A DNA stretch of 47,421 bases from an uncultured Alistipes sp. (GTDB taxonomy: Bacteria > Bacteroidota > Bacteroidia > Bacteroidales > Rikenellaceae): the NCBI GenBank assembly GCA_944326855.1, contig CALVFO010000044.1, positions 1 through 47,421 on the forward strand, written 5' to 3'. How positions within the stretch are numbered: position 1 is the first letter of the stretch; every line of letters starts with the position of its first letter. The notes below the pieces were generated by a model. That model was given only the letters and a program-made list of their open reading frames with translations, ran no database searches and was not told the DNA's origin. The translations under genes were made by a program, and so were the position numbers. This document shows positions 1 to 7,593 of the stretch, piece after piece.

Positions 1-2
1 TG

Positions 3-73
3 AGGTCTGAAGCGGAATCGAACCGCTGTAGCAGCTTTTGCAGAGCTGTGCCTAGCCACTCGGCCATCAGACC
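3..73 (-). tRNA. tRNA-Cys (anticodon GCA)
   Basis: On the minus strand the sequence folds as a complete cloverleaf. The 7-bp acceptor stem is GGTCTGA/TCAGACC. The anticodon stem CAGCT/AGCTG encloses loop CTGCAAA with anticodon GCA, and the T arm is AGCGG-TTCGATT-CCGCT. The discriminator base is U, as expected for tRNA-Cys. A full CCA is not encoded after the acceptor stem (the bases after U73 are CA at the window edge), so CCA is probably added after transcription. Confidence 0.95.
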
Positions 74-88
74 CTCTCTAACGGGAGG

Positions 89-119
89 CAAAGATATATA
101 TTTTTTCGGATTCTGCAAA
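89..119 (-). promoter_or_regulatory. Promoter of tRNA-Cys (Bacteroidota type)
   Basis: On the minus strand TTTG (116-119) is followed after exactly 19 nt by TATCTTTG (89-96), a perfect match to the Bacteroidota -33/-7 consensus. The -7 element lies 16 bp upstream of the mature tRNA 5' end at 73, so transcription would begin only a few bases before the tRNA. Confidence 0.75.
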
Positions 120-295
120 TAGAACCCTGCTAACTCCCGCCTTTTTGTCGTTATTGACAGAATCCTGCCTTGTCGGATAATCCCGCTGAATGGGGTTTCT
201 GGATAATTTTTCCCGTTGTGATGTGCCTCAACACGCGATCAACCCCGTGTACAATCTTCTCAAGACACTGTCCCTTGCTCCTCTTCTTTTGTGAG

Positions 296-334
296 GGTTA
301 AAAAAGTACATGCCCGGAATCCGCCGGGCATGTA
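296..334 (-). terminator. Rho-independent terminator of the S9 peptidase gene
   Basis: An 11-bp perfect stem (307-317 with 324-334, arm TACATGCCCGG) is followed on the minus strand by a run of six T (about 300-305). It lies 23 bp beyond the stop codon of the minus-strand peptidase gene. Confidence 0.85.
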
Positions 335-356
335 TCCGTATACTGACTTTCAGCTA

Positions 357-3059
357 TCAATAACCCAATTCGTAGGGCTGGTCGACAGCTGGAAGACCCT
401 CTTCCAACCATTTCGGTGCCGGAGCTTTCTTCAGGAAGTGATCGAAAAACTGGAACATCCGGGTCTGGAAGTCGATTTTATTTGCCATACGGGTCGGCCA
501 GTGAGGTTCTCCGGTATAGTTCAACATCCAGCAGGGTTTTCCCAAACGTTTCATCGCGACAAAATATTCGATCCCCTGATACCAAGGTACATGTCCGTCC
601 GAATCATTGTGCATGATCAGAATGGGGGTCTGCACCTTGTCCATGGTAAACAGGGGCGAGTTTTCGAAATAACGCATCGGGGTCGTCCACGGAGTACCGC
701 CCTGACGACTCTGCGTATGTTCGTATTGGAAAGCACGAGCTAAGCCCGAACCCCAACGAATACCTCCGTATGCACTGAACATATTGACAACCGGAGCCCC
801 CGATTCGATGGCTGCAAACAGATCGGTACGGGTAGCCAGATAAGCAACCTGATAACCACCCCAACTGTGTCCTTGCGCTCCGATGGCCTTTTCATCGATA
901 TAGCCCTGCGCCAGCAGCATGCTGATCCCCGGCATGACGCAATTGAAACAACTTTCACCCGGATAACCGACCTGATAACGAATGTCCGGATTGAAGACGA
1001 TGTATTCATGGCTGTTGTAGAAGTGATAGTCGATCGAAGAACGATGGGCTTCCGGCATCCGGAAATTATACAACGACGAGGCATTCCGTTCGTAGAAATT
1101 GACCAGCAACGGATATTTTTTCGAAGGATCGAAATTGGCCGGTTTGTATACGACCCCTTCCAGCCGTTGGCCGTCCAACGAAATCCAGGAGACCAATTCG
1201 GCGGTTCCCCATAAAATACCTTCCTGTTGACGGTCGCCATGACTGATCTTCAGCGGTTTTTCAAAGGCCAGATTCGAAATATGGATGTCCGGGAAACGTT
1301 CAAAGGTTTCCTGGGTGAAAATCACCCGGTCGGCTTTCCGGGCCTTGATCGGCGTCCCCAACATGTAGTTGCCGGCCATCAATACTTTCGGAACGCCCGG
1401 GCGATCGAGGCGTGTTTCGTAATATCCGTACCCTTTGGTGCGTTCGTTAAAGCCCACCATCAAATAGGTCTTTTGCAGGTCGATCGTACGGGCTTCGGGA
1501 TCCAACAGACGCAACCGGTATTGGAGTTGTTTTTCCCGTCCGTCCGTAGTCAGGCGAACCGGTTCGGTGGCCCCCTGCGGATCGAACCGCCAGAGGTCGT
1601 ATCGGTCATAAAGCAGAAGGTAGCGATCTTCGTCCGTCCAACCCGCTGCGCCATAAGCGCTCGGGTAATCCGGTTCGTCGTTCTCTTCGTTCCAGGCGAC
1701 GAACGTTTCGGGTGTCGTTAGCCGATAACGTTGACCGTCGGTCAACGAGACCGTATACCAGCAACTGTCGGTTTGGGCATACGTGTAGGCATATTTCCCG
1801 GTGGGGGAGATGCCGTATGTGCTGTAATCGGCCTGTGAAAACGGTTTGCGTTCGCCGGTCTGCAGCGATACCGTATAGTAATCGCGACGGGTCCATCCTT
1901 CCCACATGGACGAAAGCGAATAGGGCTCGCTGGTGGAGAGCAGGGCGATCGGCGCATCGCTGTTGACATCGAGGGTCAGATCGGGCAGATCTCGGTCGGC
2001 CAGTTGAAAGAGTTTGTTTTGTTTGAGATCGTACAGGGCCCGATAGCTTTTCTTGAGATCCTGTTTCACGTTGTACTGTTGCACGGTATACTGTACCGGT
2101 TCGTCCCAGCTCCACACCTGTACATCGGGGCGATTCGAAGCCAGGATAGTGGTGTCTTTCTGGCGCGGTTCGGGCGAAGTGCCGAAAAAAAGACGTTCGC
2201 CGGATTTGGAAAAATTCAGCGATCCGTATTCGCTGATCACCCAATGGGCCGGGAAGGCCTGATCGCCCCGTTGAGCGACCATCCGGGCGGGTGCAGCTTT
2301 CTGGGATACCCACAGGCTCATGGCCTTGTAGGTTGAATCTTTCGAATCGCAATACAAAAAGGCCAGCCGATCTCCCGATTCATCGAAAGTCGTCTGGGCA
2401 AAAACGCCGGCTCCTTCCTTGATCTGTACCGGAGCGCCTTGTTCCGGATCGAGCAGGTAGATACCGGCTTCCTGTGCTCCGCCTTTCGACACGAAATACA
2501 ATTTCGGATTCCGTTTCGCGAAACGGAAGTCGGTCACACGATCGAACCGATAGTTTTTCGAACCGTCCAGTGTTCGAATGTACAGGGTCGAATCTTTTCG
2601 TCCCCGTTGGTAGGCGATCCAATCCGCGCTTTCGGCCAGCCGGTAGCTGCGGAGCGAGTCGATCTTTTCCGGCTGTCCTTCCACCCGACGAATCACCAGG
2701 CGATCCATCGGCATGGCATCGTCTTTGGTTTTGGCCAGTTTCAGGGAGTCGATGGTCGTTCTGTCCGGGGTTTCGGTCACGACCAGATAGTCTCCGGAAT
2801 GGGAGAAAGCGAAATCTTTGGCCGGAGAAAACGTCGCCAGCACCTCTCCCGCAGCGGAGTGCAGATAAACTTCCGCATCGCCTTTCCACGATTCCATTTT
2901 ATAAGCCACCCATCGTCCGTCGTCCGAAAGGGCTTGTTTGGTGATTCGTTGCCAATTGGCCAAATCATCTACGCTCAATGCCTTGCCGGCATTCTGTGCG
3001 GTCGCATGACACCACAACCCGAGGCCTGCGACCCAAAAAATCGGTTTCAAATAGTTCAT
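357..3059 (-). CDS. S9 family peptidase (DPP/acylaminoacyl-peptidase type), exported
   Basis: A 900-residue serine peptidase of the prolyl oligopeptidase clan, probably cleaving short peptides in the periplasm. An N-terminal hydrophobic segment (about residues 5-21, ending in CHATAQ) is a likely signal peptide. Residues of roughly 25-600 show the WD/beta-propeller-like pattern of S9 proteins, followed by an alpha/beta-hydrolase domain. The catalytic triad is visible: Ser732 in GHSWGGYQ, an Asp near 821 in HNDSDGHVPW, and His853 in GEPHWP. The length suits the long Bacteroidota S9 proteins annotated as S9 family or acylaminoacyl peptidases. It is transcribed alone, with its own promoter-like site upstream and a strong terminator downstream. 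Exact substrate preference (DPP4-like dipeptide release or oligopeptide cleavage) cannot be told from sequence. Confidence 0.9.
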   Translation of the reverse strand: MNYLKPIFWVAGLGLWCHATAQNAGKALSVDDLANWQRITKQALSDDGRWVAYKMESWKGDAEVYLHSAAGEVLATFSPAKDFAFSHSGDYLVVTETPDRTTIDSLKLAKTKDDAMPMDRLVIRRVEGQPEKIDSLRSYRLAESADWIAYQRGRKDSTLYIRTLDGSKNYRFDRVTDFRFAKRNPKLYFVSKGGAQEAGIYLLDPEQGAPVQIKEGAGVFAQTTFDESGDRLAFLYCDSKDSTYKAMSLWVSQKAAPARMVAQRGDQAFPAHWVISEYGSLNFSKSGERLFFGTSPEPRQKDTTILASNRPDVQVWSWDEPVQYTVQQYNVKQDLKKSYRALYDLKQNKLFQLADRDLPDLTLDVNSDAPIALLSTSEPYSLSSMWEGWTRRDYYTVSLQTGERKPFSQADYSTYGISPTGKYAYTYAQTDSCWYTVSLTDGQRYRLTTPETFVAWNEENDEPDYPSAYGAAGWTDEDRYLLLYDRYDLWRFDPQGATEPVRLTTDGREKQLQYRLRLLDPEARTIDLQKTYLMVGFNERTKGYGYYETRLDRPGVPKVLMAGNYMLGTPIKARKADRVIFTQETFERFPDIHISNLAFEKPLKISHGDRQQEGILWGTAELVSWISLDGQRLEGVVYKPANFDPSKKYPLLVNFYERNASSLYNFRMPEAHRSSIDYHFYNSHEYIVFNPDIRYQVGYPGESCFNCVMPGISMLLAQGYIDEKAIGAQGHSWGGYQVAYLATRTDLFAAIESGAPVVNMFSAYGGIRWGSGLARAFQYEHTQSRQGGTPWTTPMRYFENSPLFTMDKVQTPILIMHNDSDGHVPWYQGIEYFVAMKRLGKPCWMLNYTGEPHWPTRMANKIDFQTRMFQFFDHFLKKAPAPKWLEEGLPAVDQPYELGY

Positions 3060-3113
3060 GTCTTCGTTGTATGTTCAAGTTCGGGTCAGAGATTCGTCTC
3101 TGTTATGAATTAG

Positions 3114-3145
3114 TAAAAATAGAGATAAATTTCTGTATCTCCAAT
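3114..3145 (-). promoter_or_regulatory. Candidate promoter of the S9 peptidase gene
   Basis: On the minus strand ATTG (3142-3145) and TATTTTTA (3114-3121) are separated by 20 nt. Each is close to the Bacteroidota -33 (TTTG) and -7 (TAnnTTTG) elements. The predicted transcript start would leave about 45-50 nt of leader before the ATG at 3059. Confidence 0.45.
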
Positions 3146-3415
3146 CCTCGGCGGCTATCCCGACTGTTGTTCCGAGGACCATTGATCAGGGCGTTCGATC
3201 CCAGGGCTTCCTCATACGATGCTGCCATCTCGCTTCCTGATTTCCCTGAAGAGGGGAGTTCATACCGGTTTTTCACCATATATGGGGATTGCTTGCCAAT
3301 CCCGGTCCTTGTACTTTTACCCAGCAGAGGTTCCCCCTCAAACCGGATCCAAAGAAAAGGCTTTCTGGTTGAGTGGCAGGAATTTTTTCAGAGTATTACG
3401 TTTAAAACAGAGAAA

Positions 3416-3910
3416 ATGATGATGGGTATTTTTTATGGAAGCACCACCGGTAACACGGCAACGTTAGCCCGTGAGATCGCTGCTCAATTGGGCATCGGGT
3501 CTGCCGATGTTCATGATGTCGCTCAGGCTTCGGCCGATCTGGCCGAACGTTACGACACCCTGTTGCTGGGTTCTTCGACCTGGGGAGTCGGTGATTTGCA
3601 GGACGACTGGTATACATTCGTCGACGAGTTGAAAAAGGTGAATCTGAACGGCAAGAAAATCGGATTGTTCGGTTGCGGAGACAGTGCCTCTTATCCCGAT
3701 TCTTTCGGCGATGCGATAGGGGTTCTGTACGAAGAGCTCGCCGGGACCGGTTGTACGTTCATCGGTCAGGTGAATGCAACGGATTATCCGTCCACCGATT
3801 CGAAAGCCTTTCAGGACGGTAAGGTTCTCGGTCTGCTGGCCGACGATGATGCTTCTGAAAAGACGCCGGATCGGATGAAAATTTGGGTGGAAGCCCTGCA
3901 AAACGCGTAG
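3416..3910 (+). CDS. fldA: Flavodoxin
   Basis: A 164-residue long-chain flavodoxin, an FMN-binding electron carrier in the cytoplasm. The phosphate-binding loop GSTTGNT is at residues 8-14. The isoalloxazine-contacting segments STWGVGDLQDDW and GCGDSASYPDSF follow at the expected places. The frame stays open upstream, but that part resembles no protein. The first of three consecutive ATG codons (3416, 3419, 3422) starts the flavodoxin fold, preceded by an A-rich leader, so the start is placed at 3416 with a one- or two-codon uncertainty. The DUF2023 gene starts 2 nt after its stop, so the two are surely co-transcribed. Confidence 0.93.
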   Translation: MMMGIFYGSTTGNTATLAREIAAQLGIGSADVHDVAQASADLAERYDTLLLGSSTWGVGDLQDDWYTFVDELKKVNLNGKKIGLFGCGDSASYPDSFGDAIGVLYEELAGTGCTFIGQVNATDYPSTDSKAFQDGKVLGLLADDDASEKTPDRMKIWVEALQNA

Positions 3911-3912
3911 CG

Positions 3913-4278
3913 ATGAGTCCTGTGGATTTGAAGCGTTTCGGTGAATTGAAGATGGTGTTGCATCTGATCTACGAGTTCCAGAAAGGAATCCGCAGTCTGG
4001 TCCTGTGCACCTTGTGTCCGACCTGTGCCCGGATTGTCATGGAACGTCTGGACCGTCAGGGAATCGGATACCTTTCGCAAACCGCCGGGAACCGGAATGT
4101 CAATCTGTTTTTCGGAGAAAGGGCCTGTCTGGCTGCCGTCGGGGAATTCATTCACAAGCCACTGAATCGACTGACGCCCGAAGAGGATTTCATGTTGGGC
4201 GCCATGCTTGGGTACGACATCACCCGTCAGTGCAGACGTTACTGTGACCGAAAGGCCAAAAACCGTCAGGAGACCTGA
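3913..4278 (+). CDS. DUF2023 family protein linked to flavodoxin
   Basis: A 121-residue soluble protein of unknown function, recognised as DUF2023 by its overall sequence and its position directly after flavodoxin, a pairing known in Bacteroidota. The sequence contains a tight cysteine cluster CTLCPTC (Cys32, Cys35, Cys38), Cys72, and a C-terminal pair Cys107/Cys111 (QCRRYC). This spacing would suit metal or iron-sulfur binding, which is my inference and not established for the family. It probably acts with flavodoxin in an electron-transfer or maturation step. The start ATG is 2 nt past the flavodoxin stop. Confidence 0.85.
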   Translation: MSPVDLKRFGELKMVLHLIYEFQKGIRSLVLCTLCPTCARIVMERLDRQGIGYLSQTAGNRNVNLFFGERACLAAVGEFIHKPLNRLTPEEDFMLGAMLGYDITRQCRRYCDRKAKNRQET

Positions 4279-4652
4279 TCGAACGGCCTGTCGGAAAGCC
4301 GAGCGGATTGTGGCCGCCGGATGGCCGGGATGTGTTTTCCTGAAATCGGCTTTTCTGCTTGTGGTCGTTGCACGTGGGGAAATGGCTCCGCTAATGCGGC
4401 CCCGGGATTCAGCGAATCCCGGGGCCGCATGTTCAAAAGACAGGATGCACTGTTCGCTTCGGAAGACGCTCGTTTTCTGCGGGCGTCGGACTCTCTGTTT
4501 TCCGGCGGCATGAGAGGGGCTCTGGAGCCCTCCAGTTTTCGGAATGAGGGCGGAACTTACGGGTCGCAGGTGGAATTTTTCGCCGAATTTCGTACCTTTA
4601 TGAATAGAGACTGGTGGTAGGGACGAATCCGACCCGTCTGTGAGAAATCCCG
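4279..4652. other. Intergenic stretch between DUF2023 gene and dprA
   Basis: No gene is supported here. The main content is the long hairpin at 4394-4430. A weak -7-like TACCTTTA lies at 4593-4600, 53 bp before dprA, but no -33 partner is evident. Confidence 0.6.
4394..4430 (+). terminator. Long perfect hairpin, probable terminator of the flavodoxin operon
   Basis: Arms 4394-4410 and 4414-4430 form a perfect 17-bp GC-rich stem with a 3-nt loop. It lies 115 bp beyond the DUF2023 stop. No T-run follows on either strand, so it is either a non-canonical terminator or an RNA 3'-end stabilising structure. Confidence 0.55.
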
Positions 4653-6047
4653 GTGGCTATGCTGATCGATGATATTGCGCTGACCATGCATCCTGAAGTG
4701 GGTTGCCGAACCGTTATCCATCTGCTGGAACATTTCGGTTCGGCGGAGGGAGTCTATGCCGCAACGGAAAAGGAATTGTGCCGGGAGGTCGGATTGAAAG
4801 CATCGGTCGTACGAAGTATTCTGAATCGTGAGACCCATCTCAAGGCACAACAGGAACTGGAATTTATCGCTCGTCGGCGTCTGAAGGTGCTGACCTCGGA
4901 CTCGCCCGCTTATCCGGGACGTTTGCTCGAGTGCGGTGACTATCCGCATGTGCTGTATGTGAGCGGAAATCTGGATTTCAATGTCGGGCATTGGTTGTCG
5001 GTGGTGGGAACCCGGAAGGTCACTCCTTACGGCAGTCGGATCTGCGAAACGTTGATCGGAGAATTGGCCCGCATTGTACCCGATTTGGTGATTGTCAGTG
5101 GGTTGGCTTACGGCGTGGATGTGGCGGCTCATCGGGCCGCTTTGAAATACGGGGTGCCGACCGTGGGCGTCCTGGGGCATCCCATTACGCGGATCTATCC
5201 TCCGGAGCATACCGATACGGCCCGGCGTATGGTCGCTCAGGGTGGAGCGGTGCTCAGCGAGTTTGCCAGCGGAGATCGGCCTTTGCGAGCCGGATTCGTA
5301 CAGCGGAACCGCCTGATCGCCGGGTTGAGTGAAGGAACGCTGGTCGTGGAATCGGCCGCTCGGGGCGGTTCGCTCATCACGGCCGATATGGCGGACGGTT
5401 ATCACCGGTCGTTGATGGCGGTACCCGGCCGTATTGGCGATACGTACAGCGAAGGGCCCAATTTCCTGATCCGGACCCTGAAAGCGCAAATGGTGTGCAG
5501 TGCGCAGGAGATTGTCGAGTGGATGAATTGGGAGGAACGAGCGGCCGAACAGCGGGAACCGTCCGCGGGATCCGGAGTCCCGGGCATTGTGTCGTCTTCG
5601 GAAAAAATCGGAGAAGCGGAAGTGCCGAAAATTACCCCCGGGGTGAATCCCGCCGAGGGGGCATATGGGTATGAACGGACCGATGCCGGGAGCCAGTTTT
5701 CGATGCCTTCTCCCGGTTCCGTTTCGGAGAAGAACCCGGACAAAGAGTCGCCGCAGATACAGCGGATTTTGTCGGAGTCGTCGATGCCAGAGGATAAACC
5801 GTCTGTCGCTTCTTCCGGGGAGCGGGTCGGGATGTCTGCGGAGCTGTCAGATTCGTCAACGGACGAGGATCTCTCGTCGGCGGCGCAACGGGTGTTGGCG
5901 TTGATCGATGCGGAGGTGCCGATCGGGTTGGATGAACTTTCGTTGAAGGCGCCCTTCCCGGCTACCGACCTGGCTTTGTTGTTGCTCGATCTGGAGTTTC
6001 GGGGGCGTATTTGTTGCCTGCCGGGCAATCGCTATCTGAAATACTGA
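4653..6047 (+). CDS. dprA: DNA-processing protein DprA
   Basis: A 464-residue DprA/Smf protein, which loads RecA on incoming single-stranded DNA during transformation and binds ssDNA generally. It has an N-terminal helical (HhH/SAM-like) part (about 1-80) and a Rossmann-fold core (about 85-295) with SVVGTRKVTPYGSR, VIVSGLAYGVDVAAH, FVQRNRLIAGLS and ESAARGGSLITADMA. A C-terminal winged-helix domain (about 405-464) ends the protein. Between core and winged helix lies an acidic Ser/Glu/Pro-rich stretch (about 300-400), which makes the protein longer than the usual 360-380 residues. No other competence gene is nearby. Confidence 0.93.
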   Translation: MAMLIDDIALTMHPEVGCRTVIHLLEHFGSAEGVYAATEKELCREVGLKASVVRSILNRETHLKAQQELEFIARRRLKVLTSDSPAYPGRLLECGDYPHVLYVSGNLDFNVGHWLSVVGTRKVTPYGSRICETLIGELARIVPDLVIVSGLAYGVDVAAHRAALKYGVPTVGVLGHPITRIYPPEHTDTARRMVAQGGAVLSEFASGDRPLRAGFVQRNRLIAGLSEGTLVVESAARGGSLITADMADGYHRSLMAVPGRIGDTYSEGPNFLIRTLKAQMVCSAQEIVEWMNWEERAAEQREPSAGSGVPGIVSSSEKIGEAEVPKITPGVNPAEGAYGYERTDAGSQFSMPSPGSVSEKNPDKESPQIQRILSESSMPEDKPSVASSGERVGMSAELSDSSTDEDLSSAAQRVLALIDAEVPIGLDELSLKAPFPATDLALLLLDLEFRGRICCLPGNRYLKY

Positions 6048-6065
6048 AGAATCTGCTTATCTTTG
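6035..6065 (+). promoter_or_regulatory. Candidate promoter just after dprA
   Basis: TCTG (6035-6038), 19 nt, then a perfect TATCTTTG (6058-6065). The -33 box overlaps the dprA 3' end. A transcript would start near 6072 and run about 460 nt before the tatD start, so it implies a long leader or an unrecognised small RNA. Confidence 0.45.
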
Positions 6066-6535
6066 CTGTCCGACGGGATGATCCCTGAGAACGGATTGCA
6101 CCTTGCCGAAAACGCGGTGAGGCACACTCCGGGACAAGGCAATCATCACAAAGTCTCGACGGGGGCGTTGATTCGAACCTCCTGGCGAGGAACGTTCAGC
6201 CGTTTATCGCTCCCTCGACGAGGAATGTTCAAGCGGTTATCGGAATATCTTCGGGGGGATCTCCTTTCGAAACCGACGACACGCAAGGTGCCCATGATAA
6301 AACCGAGTTGAGTTGAAGCCGGAGGGGGCCGGAGCGTGTTGGGAGGGGCCGGAAAAGACTTTCAGCCGGGCAAGGATTGAGCGAAACGGGTTGAAGAATG
6401 GAGGCCTGCCCGGTTTCAAACGGAGGCCTGTCCGGTTTTAAACGGAGAGCCTCGACTTCCGGGCTGCTCGGATGCAGATGCGTTTGCCGTCCGTTGTCGG
6501 GACCGAAAGCCGTAGTTTGCGTTTTACGGGATGAT
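6066..6535. other. Non-coding leader region upstream of tatD
   Basis: No convincing gene is seen. The stretch holds a 24-bp imperfect direct repeat (6186-6209 and 6219-6242, 4 mismatches) and a 22-bp tandem repeat (6400-6443). A short open frame beginning near 6078 has no recognisable features. Confidence 0.55.
6400..6443. repeat. 22-bp tandem repeat, two copies
   Basis: Units 6400-6421 and 6422-6443 (starting GGAGGCCTG) differ at only two positions, both C/T. The first bases of a third unit follow. It lies about 90 bp upstream of tatD. Confidence 0.8.
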
Positions 6536-7339
6536 ATGATACTGACCGATACACATACTCATTTATACGATACACAGTTCGATGCCGACCGGGAACAGGT
6601 GATGCGTCGGGCCCGGGAAGCCGGGGTGGAACTTTTCCTCTCGCCGGCCATTGATCGGGATTCTTATGAAGCGATGTTCGCTTTCACCCGTCGTTACGAG
6701 GGATGTTATGCCATGATGGGGTTGCATCCGACTTCGGTAAACGACAATCCGCACTGGAAGGAAGACCTCGAAGAGGTCGCTCGTTATCTGCAGCAGCCTC
6801 CGGAAGGCATCCGTTTTGTCGGTCTGGGAGAGGTCGGGCTCGACTTTTATTGGAGCCGGGAGTCGGTCTCCGAACAGATCGAGGCTTTACGCATTCAGAT
6901 CGAATGGGCTTTGCAATACGACCTGCCGGTGGTTCTGCATACCCGGGAGGCCTGGGATGAGATGTGCGACTTGTTGGAAAGTTATCGGGGACGCGGATTA
7001 CGGGGAATTCTGCACAGCTTTTCGGGTACGGAAGCACATTACCGGCGTATGAAACGCCTGGGGGGATTCCTCTTCGGTATCGGAGGACCGGTGACCTATA
7101 AGAAGTCGGCGGTAGCCGCGTTGCTGTCTGGTATGGACCTCTCGGAGTTGGTCTTGGAAACGGATTCTCCCTATCTGCCTCCTGTGCCGTATCGGGGACA
7201 GCGTAACGAAAGCGCTTATGTGTCGTTGGTATGTCGTCGGGTGGCCGAATTGAAGGGAGTCGATCCCGACGCGGTGGCGGAACAGACGACGCATAATGCG
7301 GTTACTCTCTTTTCGCTTTCGGAACCCGGGAGTCGGTGA
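6536..7339 (+). CDS. tatD: TatD family metal-dependent hydrolase
   Basis: A 267-residue TatD-type DNase, a TIM-barrel enzyme of the amidohydrolase superfamily. The metal ligands are visible: the DTHTH motif (His7 and His9), the glutamate in GLGEVGLDFYW, His in VVLHTREAW, His in ILHSFSGT and the aspartate in ETDSPYLPP. The length matches the family (about 260). The start is placed at the ATG that reads MILTDTHTH; the upstream in-frame sequence resembles nothing. Family members act as 3'-5' exonucleases or deoxyribonucleases in DNA repair. No functional partner is adjacent. Confidence 0.93.
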   Translation: MILTDTHTHLYDTQFDADREQVMRRAREAGVELFLSPAIDRDSYEAMFAFTRRYEGCYAMMGLHPTSVNDNPHWKEDLEEVARYLQQPPEGIRFVGLGEVGLDFYWSRESVSEQIEALRIQIEWALQYDLPVVLHTREAWDEMCDLLESYRGRGLRGILHSFSGTEAHYRRMKRLGGFLFGIGGPVTYKKSAVAALLSGMDLSELVLETDSPYLPPVPYRGQRNESAYVSLVCRRVAELKGVDPDAVAEQTTHNAVTLFSLSEPGSR

Positions 7340-7593
7340 TGCCCTCGTCGTTTTTCCCCGAACGGGAACCGTCCGCCGACCGCATGCCTGAGCCCGTTTC
7401 AGGCGGCCGTGGCGAAAGGGGGGGACACTCGACCGGGATGAAAGCTCCGAATGCGGAACAGAAGAGCCAAAAGGACAGGTTCTGGGGGGACAGGGTTTTC
7501 CCGGACGGGCGGAAAGATGCCGGGAAAACGGAACCGAAAAGTCCTCGGAAATGTATTAATTTGCGGTTTTGAACCGCGCAAAATATACCGGCT

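Noticed and set aside
2978-3415. N-terminal extension of flavodoxin
   Set aside because: The upstream in-frame sequence overlaps the divergent peptidase gene and its promoter, and resembles no protein. Flavodoxin starts normally at 3416.
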